Of a DNA stretch of 64,000 bases, positions 7,159-16,147 are shown in pieces. The DNA is from Novosphingobium subterraneum (GTDB taxonomy: Bacteria; Pseudomonadota; Alphaproteobacteria; Sphingomonadales; Sphingomonadaceae), in assembly GCF_000807925.1 (NCBI RefSeq), contig NZ_JRVC01000010.1:1-64000 (forward strand), given 5' to 3'. A program made the position numbers and the translations under genes. A model generated the notes under the pieces. It had not been told where the DNA came from, searched no databases, and worked only from the letters and a program-made list of their open reading frames with translations. Each line of letters starts with the position of its first letter. Position 1 is the stretch's first letter.

Positions 7159-9135
7159 GTGGGGATGCAGGCCTTTGCGAACATCCTCAGGCTGGATACC
7201 AGCGATCCGGAGCTGACGCGGGCGCAGTTTCGTTCGTTTTCGCGCCAGATGCCGCTGCTCTATGCGATTCTGGTGTGCAATGCCTTTGCCATCGCCCTGT
7301 CGTTCTTCGACCCGGCGCGCCCGATCAAGACCGTCGTGACGCCACTCGTGACATGCGGCATTGCCGTGTGGCGCGGCATCTGGTGGTGGCAGCAGGGCGA
7401 TCCGGCCAAGCTGTCTGACGAATACATCGCGGCCTGCCTGCGGCGCACCTGCTGGCTGGCGATCCTGATGACCATGGCGTTCGAGGCGTGGTGCATCTGG
7501 GTCTATCCCGATGGCGATGCCTATGCGCGCAGCAACCTGACGTTTTTCCTTGGTCTGACCGAGGTCAGCACTGTCTTCTGCCTGATGACCCTGCGTCCCG
7601 CCGCGATGCGCGTGGCGCTGGTCAGCACGCTGTCGTTCCTGTTCTACTTCTCGTGGGTGGATGGCGGAAAGCTGCTCGGTCAATCGGTGGTGCTGACTCT
7701 GGTGTGCATCGGCATGATCGTGGTGACGCACCGCTACAACATCTCGTTCTCCGAACTGGTCCGCTCCCAGCGCACGCTCCGCACGCGGCAGATGGAGGCC
7801 GAAAAGCTCTCCGAGGAAAACCGGCGCATCGCGTTCAGCGATCCGCTGAGCGGCCTGCCCAACCGCCGCGAACTCCTGACGCGGCTTGATCGACTCGAGG
7901 CGCGGGCTGATCCCCTGCCCGATAGTCTTGCGGTGATCTTCATCGATCTCGATGGCTTCAAGGAAGTCAACGACGAGCACGGCCACCAGGCCGGCGACGC
8001 CCTGATCCGCAGCATCTGCCTGCGGCTGGGCCAGCATTGCCCTGCGCATGCACGACTTGCCCGGGTCGGCGGCGACGAGTTTGCGGTGCTGCTGGAAATG
8101 CCCAAGGCGCAGGCCGAGGCGGAACGTCTGGCCGCAACGATCCTCGAGGAAATCTCGCTGCCGGTGCTGGTCGAACGCCACGTGCTGCAGGTGGGCGCCA
8201 GCATCGGCGTTGCCGCCAATACCGATGCGGCCGGAACGCCACGCGAATTGCTGCGCCGCGCCGATACTGCGATGTATCACGCCAAGACCGGCGGCAAGAA
8301 CCAGGTCGCCGTCTATGATGCCGCGTTCGATGAGGGTCGAAAACATCGCCTGGCCGTCGAAACGCAGATCGGTCGCGGCCTTGCCCGCGATGAGTTCGAA
8401 GTCTACTACCAGCCCGAGGTAGATGCCCAGACGGGACGGATTGTGGCGGTGGAAGCCCTGCTGCGCTGGCCGCGTCGCCCCGAGGGCCCGCTGCCGCCGG
8501 ATGATTTCATCGACATTGCCGAGGCCACCGGGCAGATCCATCCGCTCGGCATGTTCGTGCTCGAACGCGCCTGCCGCGATATTGCACCGCTGGGCGACTT
8601 GCGGCTCAGCGTCAATGTCAGCCCGGCACAGTTTCGGGATTCGCATTTCGAACGGCAGGTTGCCCATGTGCTGGAGCAGACCCGCTTTCCCCCCGAGCGG
8701 TTGCAGTTCGAGATCACCGAGGGCTATCTCCTCGCCAATCCGGAGCGCGTGGTGCGCGCAGTCGAGACGTTCAAGGAGCGCGGCATGTCGATCGCGCTCG
8801 ACGATTTCGGCACGGGCTTCACCAGCATCCACTACCTGCGCAGCTATGGCTTCAGCCACATCAAGATCGACAAGTCGCTGCTCGACGGCCTGGCACCGGG
8901 GAGCAAGGGCGCGATGCTGGTGACCGGGGCGATCATGCTGGCCTGTGGGCTCGACATGCGCGTGATCGCCGAGGGGGTCGAGACCGAGGAACAGGCGCAG
9001 CTGCTGCGGCAGGCCGGATGCCACAAGCTGCAGGGCTACCTGTTCGGCAAGCCCATGCCGCTTGCCGATTTCGTCGCTGCCTGGGAGCGGTCGGAGCGCA
9101 CCGTGCTGCAAGCCTCGGCGCGCTTCGCCGGTTAG
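7159..9135 (+). CDS. Membrane GGDEF-EAL cyclic-di-GMP enzyme
   Basis: The N-terminal third (about residues 30-200) holds several hydrophobic helices forming a membrane sensor region. It is followed by a GGDEF domain with an intact GGDEF motif near residue 303 and an EAL domain with EALLRW near residue 431 and DDFGTGF further on. Both active-site signatures are intact, so synthesis and breakdown of c-di-GMP are both possible. The start is GTG at 7159 or ATG two codons later; neither has a clear ribosome site. The gene converges on the esterase gene with a 3-base gap. It has no obvious link to the catabolic genes around it. Confidence 0.88.
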   Translation: MGMQAFANILRLDTSDPELTRAQFRSFSRQMPLLYAILVCNAFAIALSFFDPARPIKTVVTPLVTCGIAVWRGIWWWQQGDPAKLSDEYIAACLRRTCWLAILMTMAFEAWCIWVYPDGDAYARSNLTFFLGLTEVSTVFCLMTLRPAAMRVALVSTLSFLFYFSWVDGGKLLGQSVVLTLVCIGMIVVTHRYNISFSELVRSQRTLRTRQMEAEKLSEENRRIAFSDPLSGLPNRRELLTRLDRLEARADPLPDSLAVIFIDLDGFKEVNDEHGHQAGDALIRSICLRLGQHCPAHARLARVGGDEFAVLLEMPKAQAEAERLAATILEEISLPVLVERHVLQVGASIGVAANTDAAGTPRELLRRADTAMYHAKTGGKNQVAVYDAAFDEGRKHRLAVETQIGRGLARDEFEVYYQPEVDAQTGRIVAVEALLRWPRRPEGPLPPDDFIDIAEATGQIHPLGMFVLERACRDIAPLGDLRLSVNVSPAQFRDSHFERQVAHVLEQTRFPPERLQFEITEGYLLANPERVVRAVETFKERGMSIALDDFGTGFTSIHYLRSYGFSHIKIDKSLLDGLAPGSKGAMLVTGAIMLACGLDMRVIAEGVETEEQAQLLRQAGCHKLQGYLFGKPMPLADFVAAWERSERTVLQASARFAG

Positions 9136-9138
9136 CGG

Positions 9139-10065
9139 TCAGGCCGCGAACGCTGCCTTCAACCGTGCACCCGCCCGTTCGATATAGGGCATGGCATCGG
9201 GCACCGCCTCGAACATCGAGAAGAAGCCGTGGATCATGCCGGGCGCGAGTTCGGTCTCGACCGGCACGCCGGCCTGCTTCAGCGCCTCGGCATAGTCCAG
9301 CCCTTCGTCGCGCAAGGGATCGTACTGCGCCACCAGCACCGTGGCGGGCGGCAGGCCTGAAAGGTCCGCGTGCTGCAGCACCGCTGCTTCCGGGTGCGCG
9401 TTGGCATGATCGCCCACGTAATGCGCCCAGAACCACTGCATCATGCGGGTGGTGAGGAAGTAGCCTTCGGCATTCTCGGTATAGGAGCCGTTCTCGAAGT
9501 TGGTGTCGGTGACCGGGTAGATCAGCAGCTGGTGGGCGAGCTTCGGCCCGCCGGCATCGCGTGCCCGGATCGCCACGGCAGCGGCGAGGTTGCCGCCCGC
9601 GCTGTCACCGGCCACGGCCAGGCGGTGCTTGTCGATCCCAAGGTCTGCCGCGTGGTCCACCGCCCACAGCAGGGCGTCATGGCAATCGTCGAGCGGGCCG
9701 GGGAAGGGCGTTTCCGGGGCAAGGCGGTAGTCCACCGACAGCACCGCCGCGCCGCTGGCCACGGCAAGGGCTCGGGCCGAGGCATCGTGCGTCTCGATCG
9801 AGCCGATCACCCAGCCTCCGCCATGGTAGAACAGCACCAGCGGCGCGTTCTCTCCCGCGCCCTCGGGCTTATAGAGCCGCGCGGCGATGGAGCGGCCGGG
9901 CAGGTCCAATGTCAGGTCGCGCACTTCGGCCACGGCCGGGGGCGGGCCCATCTGCATCGGCCGGTTCGCCTCGCGCAGGGCCTCGGGCGTGATCGTCTCG
10001 TAATCGACCGGCGGCATCTGCGCGAAGAAGCCGAGCAGCGCCTCGACCTGCGGATTGAGCGTCAT
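9139..10065 (-). CDS. Alpha/beta hydrolase, HSL-type carboxylesterase
   Basis: The 308-residue enzyme has the HGGGW oxyanion motif, the nucleophile elbow GDSAGGN, and later Asp (QYDPLRD) and His (MIHGFF) that complete the triad, as in the hormone-sensitive-lipase family. The start at 10065 is chosen because AGGGAGAG precedes it; the longer frame from 10170 overlaps the upstream gene. It is the last gene of the P450 operon and could open an ester or lactone formed by earlier steps. Confidence 0.85.
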   Translation of the reverse strand: MTLNPQVEALLGFFAQMPPVDYETITPEALREANRPMQMGPPPAVAEVRDLTLDLPGRSIAARLYKPEGAGENAPLVLFYHGGGWVIGSIETHDASARALAVASGAAVLSVDYRLAPETPFPGPLDDCHDALLWAVDHAADLGIDKHRLAVAGDSAGGNLAAAVAIRARDAGGPKLAHQLLIYPVTDTNFENGSYTENAEGYFLTTRMMQWFWAHYVGDHANAHPEAAVLQHADLSGLPPATVLVAQYDPLRDEGLDYAEALKQAGVPVETELAPGMIHGFFSMFEAVPDAMPYIERAGARLKAAFAA

Positions 10066-10078
10066 CGGTATCTCTCCC

Positions 10079-10978
10079 TTACCCGTACTGGGCGACGATT
10101 TCGGCCACGGCCGCAGCCACGTCGCCGCGACGATAGCCGAGCAGCGCGGTTTCGCCAGCGTCGGGTTCATAACTGATCGTGTTGCCGCGCCCTTGCGGGA
10201 TGGCCACGTCTGGCAGGAGCGGCAATTCCTCGTCGCGCTCTTCCAGCTTCACGTCACTGCCAACTGCGTCGAAGAACAGCTGGAAGTATTCGCGGAAGGC
10301 CAGGTTCTCGTCACCCACCAGATAGGCCTTGCCCGGCTCGCCCCGCAACAACGCACCCTCGATGGCTTCGGACAGTGACCGGAACGACATGAAGTTGGTG
10401 CCGCCGGTGGGAGCGAAGAACGGGATCGGGATCTGGCCGTTGGCCCATGCCACGTAAGGCTCGAAGATCGCGCTGGGCAGGCCGGGAACGGCGCCGACCA
10501 TGAAGGGGGCATTGACGCTGATCACGTCGAAGCCCTCGGCACCCTCGTTGCGGGCAAGCTGGCACGCGGCAAGGCGCGACTGGATATAGACGTTGCCCGC
10601 AATCAGCTCCGGTGCGGCCTGCGGGTAGAAGCTGCCGAGCTGGATGGCTCGGCTGACCCCGGCTTCGCGCGCGGCGGCGAAGACGGCCGGCAGCGCTTCG
10701 TGGTTGGCTTTCTTCAGCCATGCGCCAAAATCCTCGCCCTGCGGCACGTGGCGCGGGTCGTTGCCTGCGGCAAAGACCATCCAGTCGAAGCCGGAAAGCG
10801 TTGCAGCGGTGAAATCACCCGCCACGTAATCTCCCTTGAGAAAGCCGAGCCCTGTCAGCGGCGTGCCCTGCGGCGCCGACGAGCGGCCGGTGATCGTCAC
10901 GTCATGGCCCTGGCGCGCCAGATGCAGCGCGGCGTGGCCGCCAAGGGCCCCGGTGCCACCGATGACCAGTACTTTCAT
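10079..10978 (-). CDS. NAD(P)-binding atypical SDR / NAD-dependent epimerase-like protein
   Basis: The 299-residue protein begins with a Rossmann motif VLVIGGTGALGG and looks like an extended or atypical short-chain dehydrogenase; the canonical YxxxK pair is not obvious. The start overlaps the stop codon of the upstream SDR (ATGATG arrangement with GGGAGAG upstream), pointing to translational coupling. It probably carries out a redox or isomerisation step on the P450-operon substrate; the substrate is unknown. Confidence 0.75.
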   Translation of the reverse strand: MKVLVIGGTGALGGHAALHLARQGHDVTITGRSSAPQGTPLTGLGFLKGDYVAGDFTAATLSGFDWMVFAAGNDPRHVPQGEDFGAWLKKANHEALPAVFAAAREAGVSRAIQLGSFYPQAAPELIAGNVYIQSRLAACQLARNEGAEGFDVISVNAPFMVGAVPGLPSAIFEPYVAWANGQIPIPFFAPTGGTNFMSFRSLSEAIEGALLRGEPGKAYLVGDENLAFREYFQLFFDAVGSDVKLEERDEELPLLPDVAIPQGRGNTISYEPDAGETALLGYRRGDVAAAVAEIVAQYG

Positions 10979-11784
10979 CATTCTCTCCCTTCGGAATTCG
11001 CGTTCACCACTGGTAGCGGTGCAAGATCGGGGCTGCGGCGCAGCAGGTTGCCGCCATCGACCGCGATGCACTGCCCGGTCACCCAGGCGCTTTCGTCGCC
11101 GGCAAGGAAGCGTACCGCGCCGGCCATGTCGTCGGCCTCGCCCAGCCGGCCGAGCGGGTATTCGGGCAGGAAGGCCTCGGCCGCTCCGCCCTCGAACATG
11201 CCCTGTGTCGCGCCCGAACGGGTGAGGCCCGGGCGGATGGCATTGACGCGCAGGCCCGAGGGGCCGAGCTCGTCCGCCGCCGAGCGCACCAGGCCTTCGA
11301 GCGCCGCCTTGGCCATGTGGTAGGCGGCCAGATGGCGGAAGGTGAGGACCGCCGCGCCCGATGACAGGCAGACGATCGACCCGCCTGGCTGCATCAGCGG
11401 CGCAGCAGTGCGGATCACGTGGAAGGCGGAGACGACGTTGCTCTCGAAGGCATCGCGAAGGTCTGCGGCGGTGGTCTCGATCAGCGGGCGGAACCCGCCG
11501 CCACCGACCGTGGCAAAGGCGACGTCGAGCCTGCCGGCCAAGGCGCGGGCGCCGCGTACCGCTGCGGCCACGGCCTGCTCGTCGGTGCCATCGCCGATGA
11601 AGGTGTGGACTTGCGCGTCCGGCACGTGCGCGCGGATGCGCGCGGCGGTTTCGGCAAGCCCGTCGGCCCGCCGCGCCATCAGGGCGAGGCGCGCCCCGTC
11701 ACGCGCCAGCTGCAGCGCGCAGGCCTCGGCAATGGCTCCGGTGGCACCGGTGATAAAGACGGTACGGCCGGAAAGACCGCTCAC
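10978..11784 (-). CDS. Short-chain dehydrogenase/reductase (SDR)
   Basis: A 268-residue classical SDR with TGATGAIAEA cofactor loop near the N-terminus and the YHMAK catalytic segment. The start is GTG at 11784, overlapping the TGA of the upstream SnoaL-like gene; the longer frame to 11880 runs inside that gene. The C-terminus has the usual GQCIAVDGG. As part of a coupled operon behind a P450 it likely oxidises a hydroxyl group to a ketone or the reverse. Confidence 0.85.
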   Translation of the reverse strand: MSGLSGRTVFITGATGAIAEACALQLARDGARLALMARRADGLAETAARIRAHVPDAQVHTFIGDGTDEQAVAAAVRGARALAGRLDVAFATVGGGGFRPLIETTAADLRDAFESNVVSAFHVIRTAAPLMQPGGSIVCLSSGAAVLTFRHLAAYHMAKAALEGLVRSAADELGPSGLRVNAIRPGLTRSGATQGMFEGGAAEAFLPEYPLGRLGEADDMAGAVRFLAGDESAWVTGQCIAVDGGNLLRRSPDLAPLPVVNANSEGRE

Positions 11785-12206
11785 GCCGCGCCGCCCGGAT
11801 TTGAGACGGCGCGCAGTTCTTCCCAATCGACGATCAGGGTGCGGCGGTTGAATCTCCATGTGCCTTGTTCGCGCCGCCACTGGTCCTGGTAGCGGATCGC
11901 CCAGACCAGCAGCTTGTCGCCGTCCGGCGCGGCAATGCGGTGCTCGGCGGTGGAACGGGTCTCGCCCTGCGCGGTGTCACCGTCCACGGTCACGTCCATG
12001 TCGTGCACCATGTGGCGCGTCATGGTGAAGGCGTGGGCGAGGTGGTCGATCGATCCGAGGTTGGCTTCCAGCCCGGTGATGCTGAAGCCAGGGCCGCTGA
12101 TCTCGACATCGTCGGCCAGCACTTCGCGCCACAGCGCCTTGTCGCGCCGGTCTGCGCCGAGGGCATAGCGCTCGGCGGTGCGGCGCAGGGCGGCAAGGTC
12201 GCTCAT
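11781..12206 (-). CDS. SnoaL-like / nuclear transport factor 2-fold protein
   Basis: The 141-residue product has the profile of the SnoaL-like polyketide cyclase/NTF2 fold: a helical start (AALRRTAERYALGADRRD), a DDVEISGPGF strand, a HMVHDMDVTVDGDTA core and a final TWRFNRRTL strand. Proteins of this fold include small-molecule isomerases, hydratases and dehydratases. The start codon overlaps the stop of the upstream SDR and its stop overlaps the next start, so it is tightly coupled in the operon. The reaction is unknown; an isomerase step on a ring ketone is a guess. Confidence 0.75.
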   Translation of the reverse strand: MSDLAALRRTAERYALGADRRDKALWREVLADDVEISGPGFSITGLEANLGSIDHLAHAFTMTRHMVHDMDVTVDGDTAQGETRSTAEHRIAAPDGDKLLVWAIRYQDQWRREQGTWRFNRRTLIVDWEELRAVSNPGGAA

Positions 12207-13075
12207 GCCACGGTTCCCGGAACAACGAGGCCATTGCCCGAAATCAGCGGCACGTTGGTCCATTCGCCCTGCGGCGTGCGATACCAGCCTGCTGCTGCCA
12301 GTGCGCCGCCATCGATGTTGATCGCGCTGCCCGTTACCCATGCCGCCAGCGGGCTGGCGAGGTAGAGCGCCGCGCCTGCACAGTCGCTGGGGCGGCCGAA
12401 GCGGCCCAGCGGAATCCAGCGCTCCTCGTGTGCGCGGTTTTCCGGCGGGATCATGATATCGAGCGCCACTTGGGGGGTGTCGGTCGTCTCGGGCGCGATG
12501 GTGTTGACGCGGATGCCCTCGGGGCCAAGCTCGAGCGCGAGGCTCTTGGTAAAGCCGGTGACGGCCCATTTCGCCGCGGCATAGACCGAGCAATAGGGGA
12601 TGCCGCGATGCGCTTCGATCGAGGTGACGTTGATGATCGAGGAGCCGGGCGCGCCCTTGCGCAGCAGCGGAATCATCGCGCGGGTCATGCGCAGCATCTG
12701 GCCAAGGTTCACGTCGAGGATTTCCTCGGCCTCCTCGTCCTCCAGCATGGCGAAGGGGCGGGCGTGGACGAAGTGGCCGACATTGTTGACCAGCACGTCC
12801 AGCCGGCCGGTCTCGGCGGCGATCCGCTCGGCCAGCATTGCGCCGACGCCGCGCTGGCGCACGTCGCAGCGGATCACGCGGGCCGATGGCATGGCGGCTT
12901 CGGCTGCATCGGCATTGGCGGGGTCGATCTCGGCGATCACCACTTGCGCGCCGGCTCCGGCGAAGGCCTCGGCAATGGCGCGCCCGATGCCGACGCCACC
13001 GCCGGTGACCAGCACGGTCTTGCCGGCGAAATCGAGCGCCTGCGCAGCGAGCTTTGCGTTATCCACCGCAGTCAT
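12203..13075 (-). CDS. Short-chain dehydrogenase/reductase (SDR)
   Basis: A 290-residue classical SDR with TGGGVGIG cofactor loop, NNVGH strand, Ser in NVTSIEA and the YAAAK catalytic pair. The start at 13075 is preferred over 13111 because it begins the usual fold and has GGAGAGGG upstream. The 117-base gap to the ferredoxin gene is the largest in this operon and may hold an extra promoter. The C-terminal tail beyond the fold is about 30 residues longer than in most SDRs. Confidence 0.85.
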   Translation of the reverse strand: MTAVDNAKLAAQALDFAGKTVLVTGGGVGIGRAIAEAFAGAGAQVVIAEIDPANADAAEAAMPSARVIRCDVRQRGVGAMLAERIAAETGRLDVLVNNVGHFVHARPFAMLEDEEAEEILDVNLGQMLRMTRAMIPLLRKGAPGSSIINVTSIEAHRGIPYCSVYAAAKWAVTGFTKSLALELGPEGIRVNTIAPETTDTPQVALDIMIPPENRAHEERWIPLGRFGRPSDCAGAALYLASPLAAWVTGSAINIDGGALAAAGWYRTPQGEWTNVPLISGNGLVVPGTVA

Positions 13076-13103
13076 ACGGCAACTACCCTCTCCATGCCGA
13101 TGA

Positions 13104-13133
13104 TTCGGCAATAGTTGTTTCTATTTCTACGCA
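13104..13133. promoter_or_regulatory. Degenerate copy of the TGCGTA-N18-TACGCA site
   Basis: The right half-site TACGCA is exact at 13128-13133, while the left one is TTCGGC (three of six bases match). Spacing is again 18 bases. It ends about 30 bases upstream of the SDR start at 13075. Weak on its own. Confidence 0.25.
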
Positions 13134-13192
13134 TACTGTTTTCCGGAAGAGCACATGTCAACCGAATGCGCAGGGAGAGGGCACTGTTATTG

Positions 13193-13525
13193 CTAGATTC
13201 CCGGTTGCTCCGCCGGAATGTGCACCACCAGCCCGTCCAACTCCTCGCCAAGCTGGACCTGGCAGGACAGGCGGCTGTTCGGGCGGATCTCGACGCCATC
13301 GATGGCCTCGAGCATCTCGCGTTCTTCCGGCCGGGCGGGGCCGGTGCGGTCAAGCCAGTCCGGGTCGATGTAGCAATGGCAGGTGGCGCACTGCATCATG
13401 CCGCCGCACAGCGCGTCGATCCCGTCGACAAGGTTGCCGACCGCGAGCTGCATCAGGGTCATGCCCTCGAAGTTCACGCAAGTCCGCGCCGAGCCGTCCG
13501 GCTGGACGAAAGTCACCTTGGCCAT
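13193..13525 (-). CDS. [2Fe-2S] ferredoxin, adrenodoxin type
   Basis: The 110-residue protein has cluster ligands Cys40, Cys46, Cys49 and Cys88 in the spacing CX5CX2C...C typical of the adrenodoxin/putidaredoxin group. It lies 10 bases after the P450 gene and most likely passes electrons to it. No matching ferredoxin reductase gene is present in the window, so the reductase must be encoded elsewhere. Confidence 0.9.
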   Translation of the reverse strand: MAKVTFVQPDGSARTCVNFEGMTLMQLAVGNLVDGIDALCGGMMQCATCHCYIDPDWLDRTGPARPEEREMLEAIDGVEIRPNSRLSCQVQLGEELDGLVVHIPAEQPGI

Positions 13526-13535
13526 TCAGTGCGCC

Positions 13536-14954
13536 TCATGCATGGGCCGGGCAACCGGCCGCCTTGGCGAGCGCCGCCACGTCCGCGCTTCCACCCGCGC
13601 CATCCAGCTTGCGCCGCTTGTAGCGCACGCGGCAGGGCTGGGCGGGCCAGTAGGTCGATGCGCCGGCGATGGGGCGCACTTCGTCGATCAGCTCCATGTC
13701 GAAGTTCTGCAGCAGGATCGCCACCAGCACCTTCATTTCCATGCGCGCGAAGTTTACCCCCGCACAGCGATGCACCCCGCCGCCGAAGCCGATCAGCGAG
13801 TTGCTCTCGATCTGCGCGTCCGGGTTCTGCGGGTTGAAGCGCTCGGGGTCATAGGCATCGGCATTGCGGAAGGTTTCTTCCATGCGATGGCTGACCGAGG
13901 GCGCGAGCAGCACGAATTCGCCCTTGCGGATGCGATAGCCGTCGCGCTCGATATCGGCACTGGCCTTGCGGCTGAGCATGTAGGCGACGGGGTGGAGCCG
14001 CTCTGTCTCGCGCAGGGCGAGGTCCATCTTCTCCATCGCCACGGCCTGCTCCCAGCCCAGTGCGCGCCCGTCGCTGCCGCCGAGCAGCGAGGCGACCTCT
14101 TCGCGCAGCACCTGCTGGTAGCCGGGGTTCTGGAGGAGGTCGGCCAGCGCCCAGCTGACTTGCCCGGCGGTGGTTTCGTGGCCCGCCCAGACCAGCAGCA
14201 GGATCAGGTGCCGGATGATCTCGTCGGGCACGGCGCGGCCATCGGGATACTTCGTCTCGATCATCGTCTGGAAGAAGTCGGGCGGATCGAGCGGACTGGC
14301 GCGGCGCTTGTCGATCCACGATTGCAGGATCGCGTGGAGCTTCTTCTTGGCGCGCTGGCTTTTCACCATCTTTGGTGTCGGCAGCCACAGCGGCAGCACG
14401 AACTCCATGCCGCCCGAGAAGTCGCGGAACAGCTCGAAGAATTCGTGGCCAAGCTTCTCGTGGAATTCGCGCCCCATGAAGCTGTGCGCGGCGATGTCCA
14501 TTACCACGGGGCCCAGCGTCGGGATCAGGTCGAACTCGCCTTCCTCACCCAGCCGTTCGACGAGGTTCAGCGATTCCTCGACCATCACCGGCACGTACTG
14601 CTTCATCGATGCCGCCTTGAACCGGGGCATGATGATCGCGCGCTGGCGCAGGTATTCGTCCATCTCGGCAAACGAGTAGAACTCGGGCGAGAACATCTTG
14701 AGGAAGAACGGCATCGACTCTCGGATCGAGAGCAGCTTGTCGGTTTCCTCGAAGAAGAAGCGGTTGTGTTCCGGCCCCAGCATCACGTTCATGCGCTGGC
14801 CCATGAAGTTCATCGCGAAGAGCCGGCCCTTCGAGCGATAGCCGCGCTTCAGGACGGAAACCGGATCGCGAAAGAACTGGGCGAGGTGCCCGAGCAGCGG
14901 CACGCCGCCATCGAGCAAGGGAAGGCCGTCTGCACCCGCTGCTGCACTTGCCAT
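13536..14954 (-). CDS. Cytochrome P450, CYP51-like
   Basis: The 472-residue enzyme has the I-helix motif AGHETT (257-262), the ExxR pair Glu316/Arg319 and the haem loop FGGGVHRCAG with Cys397. The N-terminal part (FYSFAEMDEYLRQRAIIMPRF) recalls sterol-demethylase-like P450s. No membrane anchor is seen, so it is soluble and ferredoxin-dependent. It is the first gene of a seven-gene operon that runs to 9139 and probably hydroxylates the aglycone. Assignment to CYP51 is by appearance only. Confidence 0.88.
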   Translation of the reverse strand: MASAAAGADGLPLLDGGVPLLGHLAQFFRDPVSVLKRGYRSKGRLFAMNFMGQRMNVMLGPEHNRFFFEETDKLLSIRESMPFFLKMFSPEFYSFAEMDEYLRQRAIIMPRFKAASMKQYVPVMVEESLNLVERLGEEGEFDLIPTLGPVVMDIAAHSFMGREFHEKLGHEFFELFRDFSGGMEFVLPLWLPTPKMVKSQRAKKKLHAILQSWIDKRRASPLDPPDFFQTMIETKYPDGRAVPDEIIRHLILLLVWAGHETTAGQVSWALADLLQNPGYQQVLREEVASLLGGSDGRALGWEQAVAMEKMDLALRETERLHPVAYMLSRKASADIERDGYRIRKGEFVLLAPSVSHRMEETFRNADAYDPERFNPQNPDAQIESNSLIGFGGGVHRCAGVNFARMEMKVLVAILLQNFDMELIDEVRPIAGASTYWPAQPCRVRYKRRKLDGAGGSADVAALAKAAGCPAHA

Positions 14955-15128
14955 CGATCATCTCCCCGTCTGGCCGGTTGCTCCGGCTCGAACGGGCGAA
15001 GGGTATGGGGCGGGGGGGCTGGTGCAAGGGGTTCGCGGATCTCGGTATCGCAGGATGATCCGGCGGGGATCATTGAGCGAACGTGCCTGAGCGCTTTGCC
15101 GAACAAGCCTTCAACCACAGCCCCGTCA

Positions 15129-15209
15129 TGCTGAACTTGTTTCAGCATCCATCTCTCACCGAACACTGTCCGTGGATGTCGAGAAATGGACCCTGAAACG
15201 AGTTCAGGG
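15129..15209. repeat. Paired inverted repeats in the P450-SDR intergenic region
   Basis: Two related dyads, TGCTGAA-N5-TTCAGCA (15129-15147) and CCCTGAA-N5-TTCAGGG (15191-15209), lie in a 294-base gap after the SDR gene. They resemble the short dispersed CTGAA repeats common in alphaproteobacterial spacers. Nothing else was seen in the gap. Confidence 0.7.
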
Positions 15210-15248
15210 TGACGAAGCAATTAGGCGAAGGTGCTTCGGCGCTACCCT

Positions 15249-16124
15249 TCAATAGACCGCCGCCGGGTTCTTCGGGCGCGGGCTGCCGAGCATTTCGCGG
15301 TGCGAGGGGCGGTCGTGGCCCCTGTCCTTCACGCCCAGTTCCTTGGCGATTTCCGCCACGATAAGCGTCTGGCCCGAAAGCTCGTCGCGGTTCGGCGCCC
15401 GGTCGATGGCAGCAAGGACGTGGGCGGAGAATTCGGGGTTCTCGGCCATCGACAGGAAGCCTTCGTACTGCTCCGGGTTGGTCTTGGCCGCGATCAGCGC
15501 GCGCTCGGTCAGTTGCGGGCCGAGCCAGAGCGAGACGGCGATCACGCCGGTGCCGCGGAAATCGTGCTCCATGTCGTGCGCCAGCTTGTCGAGCCCGGCC
15601 TTCTGCGCGCCGTAGGCGGGGCCGTGCATGTAGCAGGTCGCGCCGAACGACGAGGTCATCGCGATCAGGCCCGACTTCTGCGGAACCATGATCTTCGCCG
15701 CGTGCCAACTGGCGACGTAGGCACTGCGCAGACCGACATCGATGATCTTCTGCGCATCCAGTTCCTTTTCCCAGAACGGCGCCTTCTCGATCAGCTGGTG
15801 GTGCATGTAGGCGGCATTGTTGACCAGCACGTCGAGGCGGCCCTGCTCGTCCATGATCTGTTCGAATACGCGGGCGACGCTGGCATCGTCGGCATGGTCG
15901 CAGACCACGGGAATGCCCTTGCCGCCGTTCTCGGTGATCCTCTGCGCGGTTTCGGATACCGTGCCGGGCAGCACGGTGCCGTCCCAGCCCTTCGCGTCAC
16001 CCGGCGTAACGGTGCGCCCGGTGACGTAGACGGTGTAGCCCATCTCGCCAAAGCCGCGCGCGATGCCGGCGCCTGCACCCCGGCTGGCGCCAGTTACGAG
16101 AGCCACTTTCGGTTGTTCGGACAT
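15249..16124 (-). CDS. Short-chain dehydrogenase/reductase (DHRS1-like)
   Basis: A 291-residue SDR with TGASRGAGAG cofactor loop, a GRTVTPG segment, NNAAY strand and YGAQK catalytic pair; the long central insertion and the VSLWLGP segment match the DHRS1-like group. The start at 16124 has AAGAGGAA upstream. It is the last gene of a three-gene operon (SDR, EthD-like, SDR). The substrate is unknown. Confidence 0.85.
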   Translation of the reverse strand: MSEQPKVALVTGASRGAGAGIARGFGEMGYTVYVTGRTVTPGDAKGWDGTVLPGTVSETAQRITENGGKGIPVVCDHADDASVARVFEQIMDEQGRLDVLVNNAAYMHHQLIEKAPFWEKELDAQKIIDVGLRSAYVASWHAAKIMVPQKSGLIAMTSSFGATCYMHGPAYGAQKAGLDKLAHDMEHDFRGTGVIAVSLWLGPQLTERALIAAKTNPEQYEGFLSMAENPEFSAHVLAAIDRAPNRDELSGQTLIVAEIAKELGVKDRGHDRPSHREMLGSPRPKNPAAVY

Positions 16125-16147
16125 GGTGGATTCCTCTTGCGCGATCT

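Noticed and set aside
7144..9111. 655-codon minus-strand open frame opposite the GGDEF-EAL gene
   Set aside because: No recognisable domain and typical antisense composition.
13096..13109. GCCGA-TGAT-TCGGC dyad upstream of the SDR at 13075
   Set aside because: Short and without a second copy; left out as a feature.
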